From Thermococcus sp. CX2 (lineage in GTDB: Archaea > Methanobacteriota_B > Thermococci > Thermococcales > Thermococcaceae), in contig NZ_SNUQ01000001.1 in the NCBI RefSeq assembly GCF_012027555.1, forward strand, positions 558,001-622,000: a stretch of DNA of 64,000 nucleotides. The letters are read 5' to 3'. The notes under the pieces were generated by a model, which saw only the letters and a program-made list of their open reading frames with translations, was not told where the DNA came from and did not search any database. Made by a program: the position numbers and the translations under genes. Each line of letters starts with the position of its first letter. Position 1 is the first letter of the stretch. Below, piece by piece: positions 17,396-25,586 of this stretch.

Positions 17396-18079
17396 TTACC
17401 CAGTTGTGGGTAAAAACTTTCCCCTCTCCCTGTCTAGTATGTGCTCGATGCCCGGTTTATGGCCAAGGCCCACAACCGCAATAACCTTCGGCTTCTTAAC
17501 GCCCCGGGTTCTCAGGGAATCCACGATCGAGATTAGATTGCGAGCCATTATCTCGTTGCGCTCCTCCACGAGGACGTGATAGAGGTAGGGGTAGCGACGC
17601 TTGAATTGGAGCATCATCACCCTGTAGTCTGCCATTGGATCAGAGCTTTCTCCGAGATTTAAGGGCAGAAATATGCTGAGGCTCTCAAGCGCCATCAGGA
17701 GCTTCTCGCGCGATGGTGCGGCGGCTATCTTGGCGAGTGTGACGTTGATGTCCTCATCGATGAGGTATAACGGGACGCCGAGGGTTTGGGCGGCGCTTAT
17801 CGCGGCCTTCATTTCCTCTCCGGGCTTCATCCCGAACTCTTCTCCGAGTTTCTCCTCGACCTTAGCCAGAACGTAGTTTATAAGCCCCCTCTTTCCGTAG
17901 CGGAGGGCATCCTCGAGGCTAACTTTACGGTTCTGGCTCATGGCCAAAAAGCGCGTCCTGTCGAGTTCTATCGCAACTGCATGAGGTTTCTCAGAGAGAA
18001 TGGTCCTTATTACCTCCTCTCTACTCTTTGGGGAGACGTGCATGGTTCCGATAAGCTTGACGTAGCGCAGGTAGCTCAT
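17396..18079 (-). CDS. TraB/PrgY-family protein
   Basis: A 227-aa protein with the conserved features of the TraB/GumN fold: IGTMHVSPKSREEV at the N-terminus, AIELDRTRF, and a C-terminal VVGLGHKPGIEHIL in which the second conserved histidine sits. Family members are thought to act as metal-dependent hydrolases; the bacterial members block pheromone activity, and the archaeal role is unknown. GGGAGGATTGAC precedes the ATG at 18079. It starts 2 bp after the RNase Z stop, so it is co-transcribed with it. Confidence 0.82.
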   Translation of the reverse strand: MSYLRYVKLIGTMHVSPKSREEVIRTILSEKPHAVAIELDRTRFLAMSQNRKVSLEDALRYGKRGLINYVLAKVEEKLGEEFGMKPGEEMKAAISAAQTLGVPLYLIDEDINVTLAKIAAAPSREKLLMALESLSIFLPLNLGESSDPMADYRVMMLQFKRRYPYLYHVLVEERNEIMARNLISIVDSLRTRGVKKPKVIAVVGLGHKPGIEHILDRERGKFLPTTG

Positions 18080-18081
18080 TG

Positions 18082-19011
18082 TCAATCCTCCCGAAGGTTT
18101 CTCATCTCCCAGCGCCCAGATTTGAAGGTCAGAACGTCGAAGTCCCTAGGGACCACAAAGGGGACATCGCACAATTCCCTCGCCTTTGCCACGTATTCGT
18201 CATAAGTATAGCGGAAGGCCCTGTGGAACAACGCCAAAAGCTTAACCTTGGCCTTTTTGGCCGTCTGACAGGCTTCTTCGACGGTCGAGTGGTAGCTCTC
18301 GCCCCTGTCGTCCGAAGTTAGGTAAGTCGCCTCATGGATGAGCAGGTCGGCGTTTTCAGAGAAGAGCCGCACCCTCTCGCATGGCTCCGTGTCACCTGTG
18401 TAAACGACTTTAACCCCCTTCCTCCGCGGCCCAGTAACGTCTTCGAGGTGGATTATCCTTCCGTTCCACTCGATTTTACCCTCCCGCTCAAGCTTTCCCA
18501 GAATCGGCCCCTCGCTCAGGCCGTATTCTGCGAGCTTCTCCGGCAGAAATTTGCCCCTCCGGTCTTTCTCCTTGAAAACGTAGCCGAGGGCAGGAACGCC
18601 ATGCTCAACCTTAAAGCTCCAGATTTCGTAGTCCCCGAACTTCAGTCTGGTCTCGCCGAGCTCGTGGACGTGTATATCAAAGCCGGGCCTGAAGAAGCCG
18701 CTGTTCAGGAAGTTCTGGACAAACTGGAAGGTGTACTTTGGCCCGTAGATATGGAGGGGCTTTTCCCTGCCCCAGAGGTTCATGGTCTGTATCAGTGCGG
18801 CCAGGCCGAGGTAGTGGTCACCGTGAAAGTGGGTGATGAATATCTTTTCAACCTTCATCGGGCTGAGCTTTGCGGTGTTCATCTGTCTCATCGTGCCTTC
18901 TCCAACATCGAAGAGTATTATCTCACCCTTATAGCGGAGCGCTATGGTTGGAACGTTCCTCTCGAGGGTGGGCATTATCCCGCCGGTACCCAGGAAGATC
19001 ACTTCAAGCAT
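18082..19011 (-). CDS. rnz: Ribonuclease Z (tRNA 3' endonuclease)
   Basis: A 309-aa metallo-beta-lactamase-fold nuclease that cuts precursor tRNA after the discriminator base. The zinc motif THFHGDH is at residues 60-66 and later ligands lie in YTGDTEP and ALFHRAF. Length and layout match the short form (RNase Z-S). It is divergent from the TPR gene with 89 bp between the starts. Confidence 0.93.
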   Translation of the reverse strand: MLEVIFLGTGGIMPTLERNVPTIALRYKGEIILFDVGEGTMRQMNTAKLSPMKVEKIFITHFHGDHYLGLAALIQTMNLWGREKPLHIYGPKYTFQFVQNFLNSGFFRPGFDIHVHELGETRLKFGDYEIWSFKVEHGVPALGYVFKEKDRRGKFLPEKLAEYGLSEGPILGKLEREGKIEWNGRIIHLEDVTGPRRKGVKVVYTGDTEPCERVRLFSENADLLIHEATYLTSDDRGESYHSTVEEACQTAKKAKVKLLALFHRAFRYTYDEYVAKARELCDVPFVVPRDFDVLTFKSGRWEMRNLRED

Positions 19012-19100
19012 GGTTTCATCTCGGTGGGAGGGGTTAAAAAGTTAGCAGTGGCCAAACCGTTAAATATGTCTAGGCGAACTAATTTTTGAGGTGTATCTAG

Positions 19101-20060
19101 ATGGAGGAAATTCTGAAGGCAATTGAGGAGAAGGACTGCAAAAAAGTGGCGAGCCTCCTCTACTACAAGGTGGACGGGCTGAGCGATGAGGAGCTCATGG
19201 AGATTCTTGAAAAAGCTGAAAAGCTCGCCCTTGAGTGTAAGGACCCCGAACTCTACAAGCTCATCGTTTACTACTTCCACGAGCTGCTCGGTGTGGATAA
19301 GATAAGCGAGTTCGAGAAGATGGCCGAGGAGGAGGACACCTTCGAAGCCAAATTCCAGCTTGCTGATCTCTACTACCTCCTCGGCGAGTTTGAGAAGAGC
19401 CTCGACCTCTACAGGGCTCTCCTGGAGGAAGAGACCGAGAAGGGCAACAAGGAGAACATAGCGAAGATTTACTACAACATGGCGCTCATCCACGAGGAGA
19501 TCCAGGAGTACGAAAAGGCCCTCGAACTCATGGAGAAGGCCGAGGAGATTTACAGAGAGCTCGGAAAGGAGGAAGAGGTGCTGCACATAGCGGTCTACAA
19601 GGCATACGTAACCTTCGAGATGGGTGAGCCTTACAAGGCCAAGGCCATGCTCGCTGGAGTCATCCCCAAAGCTATGGGCAACGATAAACTCCTGGCTGAG
19701 ATACACCTCTCCTACGAGGAGATATTCGAGGACGACGAGAACTACGATGCCGCCCTGCAGGAGTGCCTCTACGCCCTGATGAGGGCAAAGGGTACGGAGT
19801 ACTACGACGTGGCATTCGACGCGCTCATCGACGTCATCTGGCAGCTGATGCTCGAGGACGACTTCGAAACGGTTTATCTCCACATGGACATGTTCGCCAA
19901 CGCTCTGCCAGAGCTCAAGGAGTTCTTCGAAGGTGTTAAGGCCATAGCCCTCTACAAGGATGGCAGGGTTGACATGGAAGAGGCCAGAAAAGTCATCGAG
20001 AAAGTCAAAGACAGAAAGCTGCTTGACTTACTTGAATTCCTCGGAGAGGCCGAGATGTGA
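19101..20060 (+). CDS. TPR-repeat protein
   Basis: A 319-aa acidic, all-helical protein. At least three tetratricopeptide-like repeats are visible between residues 70 and 200 (for example KFQLADLYYLLGEFEKSLDLY, IYYNMALIHEEIQEYEKALELM, AVYKAYVTFEMGEPYKAKAML). Such proteins are scaffolds and the partner is unknown. TTAAATATG at about 19060-19068 is a plausible TATA. Its 3' end overlaps the 3' end of the convergent ABC ATPase gene by 33 bp. Confidence 0.85.
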   Translation: MEEILKAIEEKDCKKVASLLYYKVDGLSDEELMEILEKAEKLALECKDPELYKLIVYYFHELLGVDKISEFEKMAEEEDTFEAKFQLADLYYLLGEFEKSLDLYRALLEEETEKGNKENIAKIYYNMALIHEEIQEYEKALELMEKAEEIYRELGKEEEVLHIAVYKAYVTFEMGEPYKAKAMLAGVIPKAMGNDKLLAEIHLSYEEIFEDDENYDAALQECLYALMRAKGTEYYDVAFDALIDVIWQLMLEDDFETVYLHMDMFANALPELKEFFEGVKAIALYKDGRVDMEEARKVIEKVKDRKLLDLLEFLGEAEM

Positions 20061-20804
20061 GAGGGGAACGACCACTGGGATTCCCCTTATTTCTTCCACC
20101 TCAACTTTTACGCCGTAGACCTCTTCGAAGAGCTCTGGCTTGAGGATTTTCCTCCCGCCATCAGCGACTATTTCTCCATCCTTCATGAAAACAAACCTCT
20201 CGGCGAAGCGCAGGGCCAAGTTGACGTCGTGCATGACCACTATCGAAGTTCCTCCCGAGAGCGCGAAATCCCTGGCTATCTCCATGACCTCAAGCTGGCT
20301 CTTCAGGTCGAGGTTGTTGGTGGGCTCGTCCATCATGAGGATTCTCGGCTCCTGAGCTAACGCTCTCGCTATACTAACCTTCTGGAGCTCACCGCCGCTG
20401 AGCCTGTTGGTAGGCTTGAGGGCGAGGTGAGATATACCGAGCTTTTTGAGGGTTTTCATTACAATCTCAATGTCCCTTTTCGAAGGCCTCAACCCCATGT
20501 AGGGCCTCCTGCCGAGGAGAACCGTGTCGAAGACCGTCATGAAGCCGGGCTCACTCCTCTGGGGGACGTAGGCCAGAACCTTGGCCAGCTCGTTCCTCGA
20601 GTAGCTGCTAAGAGGCCTTTCCAGAACCTCAATTCCCTCACAGTGAAGGATTCCCGCGATGCATCTCAGGAGCGTGCTCTTTCCGGCGCCGTTCGGCCCG
20701 AGGATTGCTATGAACTCGCCCTCCTCGACCTCAAGGTCTATTCCCCTCAGCACCTCGGAGCCATTGTAGGTGAAGCGCAGGTTTCTGACTTTTACTGCCT
20801 TCAT
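20028..20804 (-). CDS. ABC transporter ATPase, iron/cobalamin/heme type
   Basis: A 258-aa FecE/BtuD-like ATPase: Walker A GPNGAGKST at about residues 36-44, Q-loop YVPQRSEPGF, signature LSGGELQK, Walker B ILMMDEPT and switch MHDVN. It powers the adjacent FecCD-type permease. It is the last gene of a four-gene operon that begins with an FmdE-like protein and overlaps the permease gene by 4 bp. Confidence 0.9.
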   Translation of the reverse strand: MKAVKVRNLRFTYNGSEVLRGIDLEVEEGEFIAILGPNGAGKSTLLRCIAGILHCEGIEVLERPLSSYSRNELAKVLAYVPQRSEPGFMTVFDTVLLGRRPYMGLRPSKRDIEIVMKTLKKLGISHLALKPTNRLSGGELQKVSIARALAQEPRILMMDEPTNNLDLKSQLEVMEIARDFALSGGTSIVVMHDVNLALRFAERFVFMKDGEIVADGGRKILKPELFEEVYGVKVEVEEIRGIPVVVPLSHLGLSEEFK

Positions 20805-21835
20805 CGCCGCCCCTCCATCCTTATGAGGAGGTATATGAATGTCGGCGCACCGAGGAAGGAGGTTACAACGCCAACGGGCAGGATCATCGGTGAGAAAGCC
20901 AGCCTCGCGACTGTATCCGCCGCGAGGAGGAGCAGAGCGCCGGTTAAAGCAGACAGCGGGATGAGAAAGCGATAATCACCCCCAACGATGAGCCTGATGG
21001 CATGGGGAGCTATTAAGCCGACGAAGCCTATTACTCCAACGAAGGCCACACTGACTGCCGTTATCAGCGCAGCCAAAAACGTCGAGATGAGCCTGACCCT
21101 CTCGACCTCAACCCCGACCGATTTGGCGACATCGTCTCCCATGGCCGAAGCACTCAGGTCCCACCTCTTGAGCACGAAGTAGGCAAAAACGGGAAGGAAG
21201 ATGGCAAACATTATTCCATCTTCCCTCCACGTCGCCCTGCCAAGGTCGCCGAAGCTCCAGTAGACCATTGCAGCCAGCTGCAGCTCGTCGGCGAAGTACT
21301 GGACGAGTGTCGTTAGGGCCACAAAGAGGGAGCTCATGGCCACTCCGGCGAGAATTATGGCCTCAGGACTGAGGCCTTTGAGTTTGGCTAGGGCAAGGAT
21401 AACCGCGGTAGCACTTATCGCCCCGAGAAAGGCGAAGATAACCACCGCGTAAGGGTTGTTGAGTGAAATCCTGCCCGAGCTTTCCGCATAGCCAGCACCG
21501 AGGAGTATCGCCAGAGAGGCGCCGAACATCGCCCCGTGAGAAACGCCCATCGTGAACGGAGTGGCTAGAGGGTTCCTGAGGAAGCCCTGCATGACCGCTC
21601 CGGCTATGGCAAGGGAAGCCCCCACGAGAAGTGCCGCGACAATCCTCGGCAGGCGGATGTTCCAGATGACGAGCTTAGAGCTCTCGCTCCCGTTACCGAG
21701 AAGGGCATCGATGACCTCCCGGACTGAGAGGCTGTAGGCTCCGTTTGCCAGAGAGTAGAGACTAACCAGGATGAGAAGGAAAAGAAGGGAGAAGCCTATG
21801 AGCCACCTCCTGGCAACGTAGCCCTCGTAGTCCAT
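20801..21835 (-). CDS. ABC transporter permease, FecCD type
   Basis: A 344-aa membrane protein of the FecCD/BtuC family with about ten helices. The family stretch WNIRLPRIVAALLVGASLAIAGAVMQG is near the N-terminus and GVIGFVGLIAPHAIRLIVG near residue 270 contains the coupling-helix region. The family imports iron-siderophores, heme or cobalamin. GTGATGGCC precedes the ATG at 21835; a GTG three codons upstream is possible and would overlap the binding-protein gene. Confidence 0.9.
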   Translation of the reverse strand: MDYEGYVARRWLIGFSLLFLLILVSLYSLANGAYSLSVREVIDALLGNGSESSKLVIWNIRLPRIVAALLVGASLAIAGAVMQGFLRNPLATPFTMGVSHGAMFGASLAILLGAGYAESSGRISLNNPYAVVIFAFLGAISATAVILALAKLKGLSPEAIILAGVAMSSLFVALTTLVQYFADELQLAAMVYWSFGDLGRATWREDGIMFAIFLPVFAYFVLKRWDLSASAMGDDVAKSVGVEVERVRLISTFLAALITAVSVAFVGVIGFVGLIAPHAIRLIVGGDYRFLIPLSALTGALLLLAADTVARLAFSPMILPVGVVTSFLGAPTFIYLLIRMEGRR

Positions 21836-21840
21836 GGCCA

Positions 21841-22974
21841 TCACGGTGAAGTAGGCAGTGAGTACTTAACGGTTCCGTTGGCGAGGTCGATCTTTCCAAA
21901 GCCGCCGAACTGCTCGGCCATCTCCTTATAGACGGGCTTTCCGACGAGGAAGGTGTATATCTCGTCGGCCTTCTCGGCGGGGTCTATGTCTTCAAAGCGG
22001 TCCGGATAGAGAACCGTGCCGATGAAGTAGGCATCCGCTAAAGCGGTTCCGATGTTGGTAGTGTAGAAGTTGTACGGAAGGATTCCGTAAACGTTGCCCT
22101 CCTTAACGGCCTTGAGCGAGTTGTAGAAGTCTGGGTCCTTGCTGTAGTCGTCAAGAACGAGCTTTAAGCCACCTTCGTCGATGAAGATGTAGTCGGGGTT
22201 CCACTCCAGGAGCTTCTCCTTGTCGATGAACTTGTGACCCTCGCCGAGCTCATCGGCAACGTTCTTTGCGTGGAGAACCACGAAGGGCGGATAATCAGCC
22301 TCGGTGCTCTCTATGCCGTGGGCTCCCTTGTAGCCTATTCCCCCAACGTAAACAGCCGGGCTTTCAACGTTCTCAGTGCGCTTCGTGAGGTCGTCCTGAA
22401 TGCCCTTGATGAAGTTGATGACCTCCTTGGCGCGCTCCTCCTTTCCGAGTATCTTTCCAGCAAGCTCGAGAGACCTGAAGAGCTCCTCGTCCTCGAAGGT
22501 AGCTAATTGGCCATAGCTGAGGACAACGACTGGAATGCCGGTCTTCTCCTGAATATCGTCGGCGGTCTTGGCATCGACGTAGGTGATGAATATCACGTCA
22601 GGCTTGAGCTTAACCAGTGCTTCCAAATCGGGAAGCTTTCCTGGGCCACCCGGCCCTATGGTGGGCAGCTCCTTGAGCTCGGGATGGGCGATTATGTAGG
22701 GCCTGCCGTAGTTATAGCGCTTCTCGAAGTCCTCCACGCCCACCACCATGTCGCTCGCGTTGAGATAGACGATGAGCCTGAGTGCACCCGGCCCAGCGGC
22801 GACGATGCTTTCAACTTTTTCTGGAACTTTGACTTCCCTTCCGAGCATGTCAGTGACCGTTACATACGCCGGAGTTTGAGTTGAGCTCTGAGTCGGGCTT
22901 TGGCTTGTGTTGCCTATACACCCGCTTATTGGAACGAGGAGCAGTATCAAGAGAAAAGCAAGAACCCTCCTCAT
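21841..22974 (-). CDS. ABC transporter substrate-binding lipoprotein, iron/cobalamin type
   Basis: A 377-aa extracellular binding protein with a signal peptide and lipobox ending at Cys19 (PISGC), then a Ser/Thr/Gln/Pro-rich linker typical of archaeal lipoproteins. The domain is the cluster A BtuF/FhuD type: [59 protein letters not shown]. The ligand is not evident. The operon is headed by an FmdE-like gene and a perfect SurR site, which points to a metal or cofactor needed for hydrogenase or Fe-S metabolism rather than to a known siderophore. Confidence 0.9.
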   Translation of the reverse strand: MRRVLAFLLILLLVPISGCIGNTSQSPTQSSTQTPAYVTVTDMLGREVKVPEKVESIVAAGPGALRLIVYLNASDMVVGVEDFEKRYNYGRPYIIAHPELKELPTIGPGGPGKLPDLEALVKLKPDVIFITYVDAKTADDIQEKTGIPVVVLSYGQLATFEDEELFRSLELAGKILGKEERAKEVINFIKGIQDDLTKRTENVESPAVYVGGIGYKGAHGIESTEADYPPFVVLHAKNVADELGEGHKFIDKEKLLEWNPDYIFIDEGGLKLVLDDYSKDPDFYNSLKAVKEGNVYGILPYNFYTTNIGTALADAYFIGTVLYPDRFEDIDPAEKADEIYTFLVGKPVYKEMAEQFGGFGKIDLANGTVKYSLPTSP

Positions 22975-22975
22975 C

Positions 22976-23677
22976 TCAGCACCCCCTCATATAGTCGTTG
23001 GCTTCCACTATACCCCTACCTATGAGCGCGTGGTATCTCTCACCAGCACAGCGGAGGCAGAAGGGCTCGTCGTTAATGTAGACCACCCTCGTCGCCATAA
23101 CCAGTTCCCCGCAGCGGGAGCAGCGAACGCTCTCGAAGATGGGGGCCTGCTCAACAGGCGGAACCTTAACGCGCTCGATTTTGAACTCCTCCCTCGGGAG
23201 GTGGAGCATGGTTTTTGCCATCTCCTCCCACAGCTCCCAAAGGCGCTCCCTTTCCTCCTCAGTCCCCCTCCGCTCCTTGACAACCTTGTTAAAGAGCTCG
23301 GTCGCCTCTGGGGGGTAGTACTTCCTCAGCCTTTCGGCGTCTGCGTAAACCCTGACTCCCTCCCATGTGGAGCGCTTGACCAGTGTTAGGGCCGTTTTGC
23401 CGAGGTCGAGGTATACCAGGGAGTTGTTCCCGAGGGTGCAGCCCGTTGTAACCTGAACGCCATCTGTGAAGCAGCTGTTGACCTCGACTATGGCCAAGAC
23501 GGACTCATCGACACTGCTGGAGTAGTCAAGCCTGCCAACGCCGAGCTCTTCCATGGCTATCAACGATGCCCTTATTCCAAGGGCCAAATAGGGGCAGACG
23601 TGACCGTGAAATTCCCTTGCGATTTCGAGGATTCCCTCCGCGTTGCGCTCCTCCACGAGGCGGTTGAGCGCGAGCAT
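22976..23677 (-). CDS. FmdE-like protein with C-terminal zinc ribbon
   Basis: A 233-aa cytoplasmic protein. The FmdE domain opens with [25 protein letters not shown] (residues about 18-42) and continues with [24 protein letters not shown], both containing metal-ligand candidates. The last 50 residues form a treble-clef/zinc ribbon (CSRCG, CLRCAGE). The FmdE name comes from tungsten formylmethanofuran dehydrogenase operons of methanogens, but the biochemical role is not established. It starts the ABC-transporter operon (2 bp before the lipoprotein gene). The ATG at 23677 has GGTGAT upstream. TATA is TTAAAAA on the minus strand (23708-23714). Confidence 0.85.
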   Translation of the reverse strand: MLALNRLVEERNAEGILEIAREFHGHVCPYLALGIRASLIAMEELGVGRLDYSSSVDESVLAIVEVNSCFTDGVQVTTGCTLGNNSLVYLDLGKTALTLVKRSTWEGVRVYADAERLRKYYPPEATELFNKVVKERRGTEEERERLWELWEEMAKTMLHLPREEFKIERVKVPPVEQAPIFESVRCSRCGELVMATRVVYINDEPFCLRCAGERYHALIGRGIVEANDYMRGC

Positions 23678-23732
23678 GGTATCACCGAGCTCCAATACAG
23701 TAACACATTTTTAATCCTTTTTGAATCTTGGT

Positions 23733-23749
23733 GTTATCAACCTTTGGTT
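23733..23749 (+). promoter_or_regulatory. Perfect SurR consensus site between FmdE-ABC and NifX-like genes
   Basis: GTT-ATC-AAC-CTTTG-GTT, a perfect GTTn3AACn5GTT. It ends 8 bp before the NifX-like TATA (TTTTTAAT, 23758-23765) and begins 18 bp upstream of the FmdE TATA on the other strand. It could therefore control both divergent transcripts, and the positions predict activation when SurR is reduced (no elemental sulfur). Confidence 0.8.
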
Positions 23750-23796
23750 GCGGCAGGTTTTTAATGAAGAACTATTCATACATGAACGGTGATAGT

Positions 23797-24171
23797 ATGA
23801 GGATAGCTGTACCCATCAAGGACGATAGCGGCCTCGAAAGCGAGGTCTGCGAGCATTTCGGAAAGGCCAGATACTTCGTCTTCGTTGATCTTGAGGATGG
23901 AGAGATCAAGGGCTCTGAGGTCGTTCAGGTGCCCTTCGAGGAGCACAGCCCTGGAGACCTGCCAGAGTTCATCAAACAACACGGGGGAGAGATGGTTCTC
24001 GCTTACGGCATGGGTAGACGGGCCATCGCATACTTCAACGCCATGGGGGTTCAGGTAATCACTGGTGTGAGCGGAAAAGTTAGAGATGTTCTCGAAGGGC
24101 TCGCCAAGGGCACGCTGAAGGCCGACCCCGACTGGAGAAGCAAAGGAGACTTTGGAAGACACGAGTTCTGA
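23797..24171 (+). CDS. NifX/NifB-type dinitrogenase FeMo-cofactor-like domain protein
   Basis: A 124-aa protein of the NifX/NafY superfamily: MRIAVPIKDD, SEVCEHFGKARYFVFVDLEDGEI and MVLAYGMGRRAIAYFNAMGVQVITG are the family core. Homologs bind or carry Fe-S or metal clusters; many archaea without nitrogenase have them, and the role is unsettled. GGTGAT upstream selects the ATG at 23797; the open frame extends 23 codons further but overlaps the TATA box. It is divergent from the FmdE-ABC operon and shares a perfect SurR site with it. Confidence 0.88.
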   Translation: MRIAVPIKDDSGLESEVCEHFGKARYFVFVDLEDGEIKGSEVVQVPFEEHSPGDLPEFIKQHGGEMVLAYGMGRRAIAYFNAMGVQVITGVSGKVRDVLEGLAKGTLKADPDWRSKGDFGRHEF

Positions 24172-24181
24172 ACCTTCTGTT
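24165..24181 (+). promoter_or_regulatory. Perfect SurR consensus site upstream of the TDT transporter
   Basis: GTT-CTG-AAC-CTTCT-GTT, a perfect GTTn3AACn5GTT that spans the stop codon of the NifX-like gene. It ends 9 bp before the TATA box TTTTTATAT (24191-24199) of the downstream transporter, so activation by reduced SurR is predicted. Confidence 0.75.
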
Positions 24182-24230
24182 TTGGCAAGGTTTTTATATG
24201 AAATTTTTTTCATTTGTTTTGGTGATATGT

Positions 24231-25235
24231 GTGAAGCTGAACGTGAAGGATTTTGCTCCAAGCTGGTTCGCCAGTGTTATGGGCACCGGAGCGTTAGCTT
24301 TGGTGAGCAAAGCGTACTCCTCAAAGCTTTCAGCCCTGGGGAGCTTCGCAGAGTTACTCGTTTATCTGAACACCGGGCTCTTCCTCGTCCTGCTCGTCCC
24401 ATGGGTTCTCCGCTGGGTTAAATACCGCGAGAACGCGCTTGCGGATTTACACCATCCCATCCTCTGCAACTTCTACGGGACGATAGCAATAGCGATGCTC
24501 GTGCTCTCGGCCGATTACCTGACTGTCTTCGGGAACACGAAGGTAGCGTGGCTCTTTTGGCTTGCTGGGACTCCACTAACGGTGTTCTTTGCCCTGCTGA
24601 TTCCCTACATGGTCTTCACGGGCGACGGAGTTGATACAGAGGCCATAACACCGGCCTGGTTCATTCCGCCGGTGGGGCTGATAGTAATCCCGATAAGCGG
24701 GGCAAAGCTTATGACTCTGACCAGCGGGGCTGCTAGAGAGCTAATGACCTTTATCAACTACTTTGCTTGGGGCTCGGGCTTCTTCCTGTATCTAGCCCTG
24801 TTTGCGATAGTCATGTACAGACTTATAACCCACGAGCCCATGCCCTGCGGCATAGCGCCGTCGATATGGATAAACCTCGGTCCAATTGGCGCCGGAACCT
24901 CAACGCTCTACGCCCTCATCAAAGCCTCGGACTTCGTAACGGCCAAGGAAGCCTTTCTGACCTTTGGACTGCTCTTCTGGGGCTTCGGCGTCTGGTGGTT
25001 CATCATGGCCGTCTTGCTGACCATCCACTACATCAGAAAGCTCAATCTGCCCTATAGTTTAGCCTGGTGGGCCTTCATATTCCCCCTTGGTGCCTACGTG
25101 AGCGCCACATACAACGTGGGGACGACCTTTGGAATAGGCGCCATCACGGACTTCGGCTTCGCCATCTACTGGCTCCTCCTGGCCATGTGGACTGTAACGG
25201 GGGTCAGAACCCTTGGGCACGTGCTCTCCGAGTGA
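24231..25235 (+). CDS. TDT-family transporter (TehA/Mae1/SLAC1 type)
   Basis: A 334-aa protein with ten membrane helices of the tellurite-resistance/dicarboxylate transporter family. APSWFASVMGTGALA at the start and PSIWINLGPIGAGTSTLYAL near residue 225 are the conserved pore stretches. Family members move malate, anions or (SSU1) sulfite, and the substrate here is unknown. The GTG at 24231 is chosen because GGTGAT lies just before it and the TATA box TTTTTATAT (24191-24199) would otherwise fall at or within the first codons. A perfect SurR site precedes the TATA, so a sulfur-related or anion role is worth considering. Confidence 0.85.
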   Translation: MKLNVKDFAPSWFASVMGTGALALVSKAYSSKLSALGSFAELLVYLNTGLFLVLLVPWVLRWVKYRENALADLHHPILCNFYGTIAIAMLVLSADYLTVFGNTKVAWLFWLAGTPLTVFFALLIPYMVFTGDGVDTEAITPAWFIPPVGLIVIPISGAKLMTLTSGAARELMTFINYFAWGSGFFLYLALFAIVMYRLITHEPMPCGIAPSIWINLGPIGAGTSTLYALIKASDFVTAKEAFLTFGLLFWGFGVWWFIMAVLLTIHYIRKLNLPYSLAWWAFIFPLGAYVSATYNVGTTFGIGAITDFGFAIYWLLLAMWTVTGVRTLGHVLSE

Positions 25236-25275
25236 CAGGGATAAAGTATAAGTGTTTCAGCCCCTCCTTAAATAC

Positions 25276-25575
25276 ATGGACGAGAACACCAAAGTTGCAC
25301 TCACGCTTTCCCTATTGTCTCCCTTTTTCGCCGAAGTGCTCAGCGGCTCCACGCCTCCCCTCGATCGATTAACCCTCTGACATTCCTTTCCCTCTGGGCA
25401 TACCACGGCGGTGGGATTTCGTGGGTGAGGAAGAATATCTGAGGTTCGTGCTCCTCAGGGCTGTTTACGGTACAGTTGAGTCGAGTCCGTTCTCGGGATA
25501 GCAAGCTTTGCATACCTCTTCAAAAAGAGAGCCAAGCACAGCCAGAACAAGAAGTGTAGGAAGGAGCATAAATAG
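25276..25575 (+). pseudogene. Decayed membrane-protein gene with frameshifts and internal deletion
   Basis: An ATG at 25276 opens MDENTKVALTLSLLSPFFAEVLSG and runs into a stop at 25380. A different frame continues sensibly at about 25370 (NPLTFLSLWAYHGGGISWVRK) until another stop, then fragments such as LLRAVYGTVES and a final SFAYLFKKRAKHSQNKK with stop at 25575 follow. The opening resembles a Thermococcus multi-spanning membrane protein of several hundred residues that I recall only vaguely. The remains suggest frameshifts plus loss of the central part. A TATA-like TTAAATAC just before the ATG suggests the promoter survives. This explains the 350-bp gene-free stretch. Confidence 0.6.
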
Positions 25576-25586
25576 GGACTTCTCTG

